Assembly: GCF_007859955.1 (NCBI RefSeq)
Contig: NZ_SJPR01000002.1
Coordinates: 831,396-895,395 of the forward strand
Direction: 5' to 3'
Origin: Botrimarina colliarenosi
Lineage (GTDB): Bacteria > Planctomycetota > Planctomycetia > Pirellulales > Lacipirellulaceae
DNA length: 64,000 bases
The notes under the pieces were generated by a model. The model saw only the letters and a list, made by a program, of their open reading frames with translations. It was not told where the DNA came from and ran no database searches. The translations under genes and the position numbers were made by a program. How positions within the stretch are numbered: position 1 is the stretch's first letter; each line of letters opens with the position of its first letter. Below are positions 26,925-33,795 of the stretch, in pieces.

Positions 26925-27146
26925 GAAGGGGGATAGGGGGATGGTTGGAGAGGTGGGGATGGCCGACTGAGCGGCCAACTTCCCGATGCTTACGAACCTG
27001 TACTAAGAGTCGTTGATTCACGACGACGACTAACTTTGCCGACTCGTCTTTATCTTCACAGACTTCAGCGTTTCAACTACCCGTGTTCGCGTCGCCCCGC
27101 CATTTGGTCATCACCCTCTCCCCACTTCATCCCCCCATCTCCCTTC
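26925..27146. repeat. Inverted repeat, GGGGATGG family, in SDR-DUF1501 gap
   Basis: Arms at about 26925-26962 (purine-rich) and 27100-27146 (pyrimidine-rich) are imperfect complements, of the same type as 14055-14272. The stretch between them is unrelated to the one at 14088-14239. Confidence 0.7.
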
Positions 27147-27162
27147 TTAACGCCACCAACCG

Positions 27163-28590
27163 TTAAGCGATCACCTCGCGGATAGGCTCCGCCCCCTCAA
27201 CCCCAACGAGCTTCTGGTCGAGGCCGTTATAAAAATAACTGAGGTGGTTGGGGTCGAGGCCCAGTTGCGTCAGCACCGTGGCGTGCATCTCTTTGACGGT
27301 CAAGGGGCGATCGACCGCGCGGCTGCCGATCTCGTCGGTCGTGCCGACGCTCACGCCCCCTTTGATGCCGCCGCCCGCCATCCACATCGTGAAGCCGTAG
27401 GCGTTGTGGTCGCGGCCGGTCCCCTCGGCGTACTCGGCGGTCGGCTGGCGGCCAAACTCGCCGCCCCAGACGACGAGCGTCTCGTCCAGCAGACCCCGCT
27501 GCTTGAGGTCCTTCAGCAACGCGGCGATCGGCTGGTCGGTCTCGGCGGCGTGCTTGGTGTGGTTCTTGACGAGATCGCCGTGAGCGTCCCAGTTGGCGTC
27601 GTTGTGGGCGCCGCCCGAATAGACCTGGATGAACCGCACGTCGCGCTCGACCAGCCGCCGCGCCAACAGACACTGGGTGCCAAAATGGTGCGTCGGCTTC
27701 TGACCCACGCCGTACGCGTCGAGCGTCGCTTGCGATTCCTGGGCGAGTTCCACCGCTTCGGGCGCCGACATCTGCATCTTGAAGGCGAGCTCGTAGCTGG
27801 CGATCCGAGCGGCGAGCGTGTCGTCGCCGCCGTGGGCGGTGAGGTGGCGGCCGTTGATCTTCGCCAGCGTGTCGAGCGTGTCGCGCTGCATCTCGCGCGA
27901 AACCCCCTCGGGCCGCGCCAGGTCGAGGATCGGCGCCCCCTCGTGGCGGAAGACACAGCCCTGGTGCTCGGCCGGCATGTAGCCGCTCGACCAGTTCTTG
28001 GCGCCACTAATCGGCCCGCCGGAGGGGTCGAGCATCACCACGAACGCCGGCAGGTCCTTGTTGCCCGTTCCCAAACCATAGTGGACCCACGACCCCATCG
28101 CGGGGCTCCCCGACAGCAGCTTGCCGGAGTTCATCATCAGCATGGCCGACCCGTGGATTGGGCTCTCAGCCGTCATGCTGTGCAGAAACGCGATGTCGTC
28201 GACACAGCCGCCGACATGCGGGAAGAGGTCACTCACCCACTTTCCGCACTCGCCGTACTGTTTGAACTTCCAGCGTGGCTCAACGATGCGGCCCTCGTTC
28301 TTCTTTCCGCCGCGGCCGAACGTGTCGACAGCGATCGTCTTGTTGTCCATCCCGACCATGCCCGGCTTGTAATCGAACGTGTCGATATGGCTCGGGCCGC
28401 CGTACATGAACAAGAAGATGACCGATTTCGCCTTCGGCGCAATCGCCGGAACGGGTGAGCTCGAGGCGCTCGCCGTCTTCGGGAAGAAGCCGTCCGCGCC
28501 GAGCATCCCCGCCAGCGCGGCGGCGCCGAAGCCGCCGCCGGTCTGCCAGAGGAATTCGCGCCGCGTACGGCCGCAGAAGTTGCGTTGCAT
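27163..28590 (-). CDS. DUF1501 (sulfatase-like) protein with Tat signal
   Basis: The 475-residue protein starts with a twin-arginine signal (GRTRREFLWQTGGGFGAAALAGML). It belongs to DUF1501, an alkaline-phosphatase-superfamily family abundant in planctomycetes. Family landmarks include IFLFMYGGPSHIDTFDYKPG, MTAESPIHGSAMLMMNSG, a VYSGGAHNDANWDAHGD segment and VVWGGEFGRQPTAE. It is exported in folded form, probably to the periplasm. The enzymatic activity is not established. It is transcribed in the same direction as, and just after, the DUF1549/DUF1553 cytochrome gene at 28762-31188; this pairing recurs throughout planctomycete genomes and suggests joint function. A second pair lies at 36333-42470. 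Confidence 0.87.
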   Translation of the reverse strand: MQRNFCGRTRREFLWQTGGGFGAAALAGMLGADGFFPKTASASSSPVPAIAPKAKSVIFLFMYGGPSHIDTFDYKPGMVGMDNKTIAVDTFGRGGKKNEGRIVEPRWKFKQYGECGKWVSDLFPHVGGCVDDIAFLHSMTAESPIHGSAMLMMNSGKLLSGSPAMGSWVHYGLGTGNKDLPAFVVMLDPSGGPISGAKNWSSGYMPAEHQGCVFRHEGAPILDLARPEGVSREMQRDTLDTLAKINGRHLTAHGGDDTLAARIASYELAFKMQMSAPEAVELAQESQATLDAYGVGQKPTHHFGTQCLLARRLVERDVRFIQVYSGGAHNDANWDAHGDLVKNHTKHAAETDQPIAALLKDLKQRGLLDETLVVWGGEFGRQPTAEYAEGTGRDHNAYGFTMWMAGGGIKGGVSVGTTDEIGSRAVDRPLTVKEMHATVLTQLGLDPNHLSYFYNGLDQKLVGVEGAEPIREVIA

Positions 28591-28634
28591 TCAATTGTGG
28601 GCTTGAAGTCAGTCTTAAATGGTCGACGCCAAAA

Positions 28635-28735
28635 CTCCCCTCCCCTTGATGGGGAGGGGTTGGGGGGAGGGGTGATGACGCCTGGTACCCGCTTCGCCCC
28701 CCTCCCCTAGCCCCTCCCCACAAGGGGGAGGGGGA
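28635..28735. repeat. Inverted repeat, CTCCCCTCCCC family with GGTACC core
   Basis: G/C-rich arms at 28635-28673 and 28697-28735 flank GCCTGGTACCCGCTTCGCC; on the other strand its centre reads GAAGCGGGTACCAGG. It fills the 171-base gap between the cytochrome and DUF1501 genes. Confidence 0.82.
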
Positions 28736-28761
28736 TACTCGGCTTTAACTTGACTAGTTGC

Positions 28762-31188
28762 TCAATCCAAATAAACAAACTCACTCAAATTCATCGCCAT
28801 CAAGCAAAACTGGTCGAACGCCGCGTCCGCCGACAGGCCATGCCCCGTCTGGTAGCGGTCGATCAACTGCAAACTGTCGGAGACCATTTCCGCGTCGGGC
28901 TCGCGCTGCAGCACCAGCCGTAAGGCGTACTTGACTCGGCCTTGCCGGTCGGCGGGGCCCTCGGCGACGGCCCGGGTGGCGAGCGCCTGGGCCTGCTCTT
29001 GCAAGAAGCCGCCATGCATCAGGCTTAGCGCCTGGGCCGCTTGCACCGTGTTGAACCGCGCCTCGCAGCTGTTGTCGGTCTCGGGGAAATCGAAGTTCGC
29101 CAGTTCGGGCGGGATCAGGCTCCGCTTGATGTGGATGTAGACGCTGCGCCGCTTGGCGGCCTCGGCCGCGGTGGGTGTCGTGTCCCAGCCCAGGCCGGGG
29201 ACGCTCTGCGTGTGGAGCACCTCGTCCGAAAGCTTCGGGTAGACGCTCGGGCCGCCGACCAGCAACTTCAGTTCGCCGCTCACGGCGAGGGCCGAGTCGC
29301 GGACTTCCTCGGCCGTTAGCCGGCGGAGGTCGAAACGCCAGAACAGGTCGTTTGCCGGGTCGATCGCCGCGGCGGCCGCGTTCGGCGCCGAGCTCATCCG
29401 GTAGGCGCTGCTGGTGACAATCAACCGGTGCAACGGCTTGAGCCGCCATTCATGCTCCACCAGCCAGCCCGCGAGCCAGTCGAGCAGCTCGGGGTGCGTC
29501 GGCGGCGTGCCGAGCTGGCCGAAGTTGTTCGCGCTGCGGACGATGCCGCGGCCGAAGTGGTGCTGCCAGACCCGGTTGGCGATCACCCGGCCGGTGAGGC
29601 GGTTCTCCGGCGACGCGATCCAATCGGCCAGCACCCGCCGCCGGCCGGCCGAGCGGGCGTGGTCGGGGGCGTGCCCGATCGTCGGCTCGGCCTCTTCAAA
29701 GATCTCGGGGAAGCGGGGCGTTACCTCGTCGCCGGGGACGTGCGGGTTGCCGCGCAACATGACGTGCGTCGTCTCCGGGTGCGGCTCGCAAGAGGCGAGC
29801 GCGAGGGCGAGGTCGGCGGCGGGCAGCGCGTCGAGCTGGCGATTCAGGTCGGCGATCTGGTTCTGCAGGTCGAGGTAGCGAGACCGCTCGGCCTCGGTCT
29901 GATGCTCGGCCAGCTTCTCTTTCAGGACCTGCTCGCGTTTGCTGGTTTCGGTGCGGCGTTGGTCGCGGCCCGACATACGGGCGATCGCCTGCTGCTCGAG
30001 CGTCTCGGTCTCTTCGAGCATCGCGCGGCGTTGGCCGAGCAGCCCGTCACGGCGTTGCTTGAGATCGGGGGGCGAGAGGTCCCACTGGCTGTTGGTCTCT
30101 TCGTCGCCACGGACGCCATACGGCTTGACGTCGGCGAAGAGCGCCACCATCCCGTAGTAGTCGGTCTGCGGGATCGGGTCGATCTTGTGGTCGTGGCACC
30201 GCGCGCAGCCGACCGTCAGGCCCAAGAAGCCTTGGCTGGTGGTGCTGACCAGGTTGTCGATCTCGTCGTACTTCGCCTGCAGTTTGTCGGCAGGCTCGTC
30301 GTCCCAGATGCCGAGGCGGTAGTAACCCGTGGCGATGATCGAGTCCTTCGTCGGCGACTCGAGCTCGTCGCCTGCGAGTTGCTCGCGGATGAACTGGTCG
30401 TACGGCTTGTCGTCGTTGAGGCTCTGGATGACGTAGTCGCGGTACTTCCAGGCGTTCGGCTTGGCGCCGTCGCGTTCGAAGCTGTTGGTCTCGCCGTAGC
30501 GGACGACGTCGAGCCAGTGGCGGGCCCACTTTTCGCCGTGGTGGGGCGACGCGAGCAACGCGTCGACCAACCGTTCGTAAGCGTCCGGCCGGTCGTCCCG
30601 GACAAAGGCCTCGACCTCGGCGGGCGTCGGCGGCAGGCCGATCAGGTCGTAGTACAGCCGGCGGGCGAGCGTCCGCCGATCGGCTTCAGGCGCAGGCGCG
30701 AGCCCTTTCGCTTCAAGCTTCGCCAGCACAAAGCGATCGATGTCGTTCCGCGCCCAAGCGGCGTCCTCGACCGCGGGGGGTTCGACGTCTTGGAGCGGCT
30801 CAAACGCCCAGTGCTTTTCGTACTTGGCGCCGGAGTCGATCCATTTCCTCAGGATGGCGATTTCGTCGGCCGTGAGGGGTTCTCCTTCGGGCGGCATCCG
30901 CTCCCATTCTTCGTCGGAGGCGATGCGGCGGATGAGCTCGCTGCCATCGGCGTCGCCGGGGAGGATCGCCGGCTCGCCCGAATCGGTCTCGGCCGTCGCG
31001 TTGGCGAACGAATCGAGCGCCAGGCTGCTCTCCGCTTGATCGGGCCCGTGGCAGGCGTAGCAACGCTTGGTCAGGATCGGCGCGACTTCGCGCTGGTAGC
31101 TAACCGCGTCGTCCGCCTGCGCCGCAACGCAAAGGCTCGCGCTCAAGAGCAAGAACGCGGGCGACAAGCGAATAGAGGCCACTTTCAT
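28762..31188 (-). CDS. Planctomycete cytochrome c / DUF1549 / DUF1553 protein
   Basis: The 808-residue exported protein begins with a signal peptide (MKVASIRLSPAFLLLSASLCVAAQADD). The PSCyt1-type cytochrome domain follows, with the heme motif CYACHG. DUF1549 (DIDRFVLAKLEAKGLAPAPEADRRTLARR..DLIGLPPTPAEVEAF) carries a second CARCH motif in GCARCHDHKIDPIPQTDYY. Residues about 400-460 form a charged coiled coil. DUF1553 (RRVLADWIASPENRLTGRVIANRVWQHHFGRGIV) ends the protein. The family is thought to act in the periplasm with DUF1501 partners; no biochemical function is established. The start at 31188 gives a clean signal; two ATGs 4 and 12 codons upstream are possible. Confidence 0.87.
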   Translation of the reverse strand: MKVASIRLSPAFLLLSASLCVAAQADDAVSYQREVAPILTKRCYACHGPDQAESSLALDSFANATAETDSGEPAILPGDADGSELIRRIASDEEWERMPPEGEPLTADEIAILRKWIDSGAKYEKHWAFEPLQDVEPPAVEDAAWARNDIDRFVLAKLEAKGLAPAPEADRRTLARRLYYDLIGLPPTPAEVEAFVRDDRPDAYERLVDALLASPHHGEKWARHWLDVVRYGETNSFERDGAKPNAWKYRDYVIQSLNDDKPYDQFIREQLAGDELESPTKDSIIATGYYRLGIWDDEPADKLQAKYDEIDNLVSTTSQGFLGLTVGCARCHDHKIDPIPQTDYYGMVALFADVKPYGVRGDEETNSQWDLSPPDLKQRRDGLLGQRRAMLEETETLEQQAIARMSGRDQRRTETSKREQVLKEKLAEHQTEAERSRYLDLQNQIADLNRQLDALPAADLALALASCEPHPETTHVMLRGNPHVPGDEVTPRFPEIFEEAEPTIGHAPDHARSAGRRRVLADWIASPENRLTGRVIANRVWQHHFGRGIVRSANNFGQLGTPPTHPELLDWLAGWLVEHEWRLKPLHRLIVTSSAYRMSSAPNAAAAAIDPANDLFWRFDLRRLTAEEVRDSALAVSGELKLLVGGPSVYPKLSDEVLHTQSVPGLGWDTTPTAAEAAKRRSVYIHIKRSLIPPELANFDFPETDNSCEARFNTVQAAQALSLMHGGFLQEQAQALATRAVAEGPADRQGRVKYALRLVLQREPDAEMVSDSLQLIDRYQTGHGLSADAAFDQFCLMAMNLSEFVYLD

Positions 31189-31253
31189 ACCAAACAGCAT
31201 AGGCGCCGAGATAAGACGAGTCACCCTTCAGATGGACTTTCGGAGGACCGTTC

Positions 31254-31667
31254 TTAACCGTTTTCTCGCTGGTAGACGGGAGTTTTCCAAAGTGGAACCG
31301 TTTTCTTCATGCGGTCGATGAACGTCTCCGCCGCCCGAATCCCCTCGGCCCGGTGTTTCGACCCAATCGCGAGCCGGAACGAGACCTCGCCCGCCGCGAC
31401 GCGACCGACGCTGTGCTCGACCACGATCGACAACAGGCCGTGCTCAACGCGGGTCGCCTCGGCGAGCCGGCGCAGTTCGCGCGACGTCATCGGCTCGTAA
31501 GCCTCATAATCCAAGGCGGCGAGCGGGCGCCCCTCTTCGGAGGGCCGGACAATCCCCTCGAAAACGAGCCACGCCCCGGCGCCGACCGGCGGCGGAGTGG
31601 CCTTGGGGGCGAGCGCCCCATCGACCAGATGGACTTCGACCAGCTGACTGCGTACCCGCTCGGTCAT
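31254..31667 (-). CDS. moaE: Molybdopterin synthase catalytic subunit MoaE
   Basis: The 137-residue protein fits MoaE in length and motifs: GAWLVFEGIVRP, LDYEAYEPMTSRELRRL, VVEHSVGRVAAGEVSFRLAIGSKHRAEG and the C-terminal KKTVPLWKTPVYQ, which holds the active-site lysines. MoaE transfers sulfur from MoaD thiocarboxylate onto precursor Z to make molybdopterin. It is encoded 4 bases after moaD on the same strand, as expected for the two subunits of the heterotetramer. The start at 31667 (ATG) is chosen because the MoaE family begins there. Usual length is about 140-150 residues. Confidence 0.93.
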   Translation of the reverse strand: MTERVRSQLVEVHLVDGALAPKATPPPVGAGAWLVFEGIVRPSEEGRPLAALDYEAYEPMTSRELRRLAEATRVEHGLLSIVVEHSVGRVAAGEVSFRLAIGSKHRAEGIRAAETFIDRMKKTVPLWKTPVYQRENG

Positions 31668-31671
31668 TGTC

Positions 31672-31920
31672 TTATCCGCCCGAGACCATGCCGATGAGCG
31701 CCACCTCGTCACCGGGACCGATCGGCCGGTCGGGCGCGGCGAACTCATGGTTCACCGCCAACCGGCTCATCGCTAGCGAACCCGTGAGGGCGGGCGATGC
31801 TTCGCGCAAGGCGGCAAGGATGTCGTTTGCGGTCGGTGATTCGGCAGCGACATCAACGTCAACGCTCCGTGCGCCGGCGAGCGTTGCTTGGGGGCCGAAA
31901 AGGAGGACCGACACACGCAT
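31672..31920 (-). CDS. moaD: Molybdopterin synthase sulfur carrier subunit MoaD
   Basis: The 82-residue protein is ubiquitin-like (VSVLLFGPQATLAGARSVDVDV at the start) and ends in Gly-Gly (ALIGMVSGG). The C-terminal Gly is adenylated and then thiocarboxylated, after which sulfur is passed to molybdopterin in the MoaE active site. Length and end match MoaD. It precedes moaE in a tight two-gene unit. An adenylating enzyme (MoeB) is not in the window. Confidence 0.92.
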   Translation of the reverse strand: MRVSVLLFGPQATLAGARSVDVDVAAESPTANDILAALREASPALTGSLAMSRLAVNHEFAAPDRPIGPGDEVALIGMVSGG

Positions 31921-31934
31921 TCAAGAAAACCTTT

Positions 31935-32014
31935 GGAGGGGGCGTCTCTGACGCCGATTACGCGCACCACACCCTTTCGGCTAGAAATCCGTAAACGGCG
32001 TCGGAGACGCCTCC
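31935..32014. repeat. Inverted repeat, GGGGCGTCTC-GACGCCGATTACG family
   Basis: Arms at 31935-31962 and 31990-32014 are complements with about three mismatches. It sits in the gap between moaD (start) and moaA (end). The same arm occurs at 25980. Confidence 0.85.
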
Positions 32015-32039
32015 TGCAGATCTCGAACCCGCCTCGAAG

Positions 32040-33035
32040 TCACCCTCCAATCGCCGACATCGTCCGCGCCGGCTGCACGAATTGATCGGTGTTGATTTGA
32101 TGACCCGGCCCCTTCGCCGCAATCGCTTGCTGCATCAACGCGGCGATCGCGGCGTCGTCGGCGCCCTCACGCAGGGGCCCGCGGAGATCGACCTCGTCGT
32201 GACTAAACAGACAGTTGCGGAGCTTGCCGTCCGCGGTGAGCCGGAAGCGGTCGCACGTGGCGCAGAACGGTTGACTCACGGTGGGGATGAACCCGATCCG
32301 GCCGACGCCATCCGCAAACTCGTACTCGGTCGCGGGGCTGCCGGTCGGCTCGCTGATCGGCGCCAGCGGCTGGATCGCCTCCTCGAGCGCGCGGCGGATG
32401 TCGGCGGCGAACAAGACGCGGCCCCGCTCCCATTCGCTCGACGCGTCGAGCGGCATGTACTCGATGAACCGTACTTCAAGGCCGGTGTCGCGCGCGAAGT
32501 TACCGAACGGGACGACTTGGTCCTCGGTCACGCCGCGTAGCGAAACGACGTTGACCTTGATCGAATCAAAACCGACGCCCCGAGCCGCCTCAATGCCGGC
32601 GACGACACGGTCGTAGTCGTCGCGCCGCGTGATCGCTTTGAAAGCCGCCGGGTCGAGGACATCAAGGCTGATGTTCACTCTCTGGAGGCCGGCCGCACGG
32701 AGGGCGTCGGCCTGCTCGGCTAGCAGCACCGCGTTGGTCGAGAGCGCGAGGTCCCTCACCCCGGGGAGCGCGGCGAGCTTCGCCACGAGGACGTCGAGGT
32801 TCTTCCGGACCAGCGGCTCGCCACCGGTGAGCCGCACCTGCGTGACGCCCAACTCGGTGGCGATGCGGACGACGCGTTCGAGCTCTTCAAAAGTCAGCAG
32901 TTCGTCACGCGGCGCGACCGGCACGCCTTCGGCAGGCATGCAGTAGCGGCACCGCAGGTTGCAGCGATCAGTGACACTCACCCGCAGCTTGGTGTGCCGG
33001 CGTCCAAAACGGTCGGTGAGGGCGCCAAATCGCAA
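32040..33035 (-). CDS. moaA: GTP 3',8-cyclase MoaA
   Basis: The protein is a radical-SAM enzyme that makes the first intermediate of molybdenum cofactor from GTP. The SAM cluster motif CNLRCRYC follows RRHTKLRVSVTDR, and the second cluster uses CATCDRFRLTADGKLRNC near the C-terminus, as in MoaA. The C-terminal double glycine (SAIGG) is the normal end of MoaA. The start is uncertain. The frame is open to 33227 with a GTG, but that would overlap the divergent mobA start by about 100 bases. The first reasonable start next to the conserved DRFGRRHTKLR is a TTG at 33035, giving 331 residues, the usual size. Adjacent moaD-moaE and mobA confirm the role. Confidence 0.92.
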   Translation of the reverse strand: MRFGALTDRFGRRHTKLRVSVTDRCNLRCRYCMPAEGVPVAPRDELLTFEELERVVRIATELGVTQVRLTGGEPLVRKNLDVLVAKLAALPGVRDLALSTNAVLLAEQADALRAAGLQRVNISLDVLDPAAFKAITRRDDYDRVVAGIEAARGVGFDSIKVNVVSLRGVTEDQVVPFGNFARDTGLEVRFIEYMPLDASSEWERGRVLFAADIRRALEEAIQPLAPISEPTGSPATEYEFADGVGRIGFIPTVSQPFCATCDRFRLTADGKLRNCLFSHDEVDLRGPLREGADDAAIAALMQQAIAAKGPGHQINTDQFVQPARTMSAIGG

Positions 33036-33125
33036 GACAGGGCCTGAGGGCGAGCGGGGGGAAGCGACATCGTGAGTCGACGGCGGTAAACTAAAAATAA
33101 CACGCCCCCCGCCCCGGAGCGAGAC

Positions 33126-33713
33126 TTGTCGCCAATTCCGGTCTACGTGCTCGTCGGCGGCGCCAGCCGGCGCTTTGGCGTCGATAAGGCGACCACCCTC
33201 GTTGATGGCGAGCCCTGGGCGCTGCACGTCGGGCGAAGGCTCGCTGCGTCCGACACGCCGATCGTGCTCGTCGGCGCCCCGCTGGCGGAACCGATCGCCG
33301 ATCTACGGACTGTCCCTGACGCTGCGGGCGCCGCCGGACCGCTGGCCGGTGTGCTGGCGGCGCTCGACGACCGGCGGCAAGCCTTCGGCGAGGGGCGGCT
33401 TGTCCTGGCGTCGTGCGACTTGGTGCGACCCGAGAGCGAGTGGTTAGCCCCTCTCCATGCGTTGCACGACAACGACGAGGGGTTGAGCGTCGCCGCCTAC
33501 CACGACGCGCGCGGATGGCAGCCCTTCCCCTGCGTCGCGCACACCCGTTGGCGCGACGAACTCTGGCGACAAATCACCGCCGGCGCCCGCTCGTTCCAGA
33601 CCGTGCTCGGCGGCCCGGGTGTCGCACGAGCCGTGTGGCGCGGTGTCGCAGGGGGACCTCCGCAAGCCAACACGCCCGACGAGTTGGGCGATTTGCTTGC
33701 GAGGCGCCATTAA
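33126..33713 (+). CDS. mobA: MobA-like molybdenum cofactor nucleotidyltransferase
   Basis: The 195-residue protein is a small NTP-transferase with the N-terminal loop VLVGGASRRFGVDKATTLVDG, APLAEPIADLRTVPD, PLAGVLAAL and the metal-binding LASCDLVRPESEW. This is the MobA pattern (attaching GMP to molybdopterin); MocA (CMP) relatives are similar and cannot be fully excluded. The C-terminal NTPDEL is typical of MobA. The start is TTG at 33126, directly before the conserved strand; no ATG fits. It is divergent from moaA and convergent with the WD40 cytochrome gene, with a palindrome between them. Confidence 0.82.
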   Translation: MSPIPVYVLVGGASRRFGVDKATTLVDGEPWALHVGRRLAASDTPIVLVGAPLAEPIADLRTVPDAAGAAGPLAGVLAALDDRRQAFGEGRLVLASCDLVRPESEWLAPLHALHDNDEGLSVAAYHDARGWQPFPCVAHTRWRDELWRQITAGARSFQTVLGGPGVARAVWRGVAGGPPQANTPDELGDLLARRH

Positions 33714-33714
33714 A

Positions 33715-33793
33715 AGCGAGCCGGGAGACGTCAGTCCCCGGAGTTGAAGCGGGTACCCGGCGCCCTCCGGGGACTGACGTCTCCCGGCTCGCT
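33715..33793. repeat. Perfect 28-bp palindrome between convergent genes, GGTACC core
   Basis: Arms 33715-33742 and 33766-33793 are exact complements around a 23-base loop that contains GAAGCGGGTACCCGG. It overlaps the 3' spacer of mobA and ends 2 bases before the stop of the opposite gene, so it could serve as a two-way terminator. Confidence 0.92.
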
Positions 33794-33795
33794 AC

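Noticed and set aside
27244..28458. A 404-codon + strand frame
   Set aside because: It is a shadow of the DUF1501 gene on the minus strand and has no recognisable domain.
29428..31257. A 609-codon + strand frame
   Set aside because: It is antisense to the DUF1549/DUF1553 gene, whose family motifs and heme sites are clear on the minus strand.
33036..33227. Upstream extension of moaA to the GTG at 33227
   Set aside because: It would overlap the divergent mobA start by about 100 bases and has no MoaA likeness; a TTG at 33035 fits the usual length.
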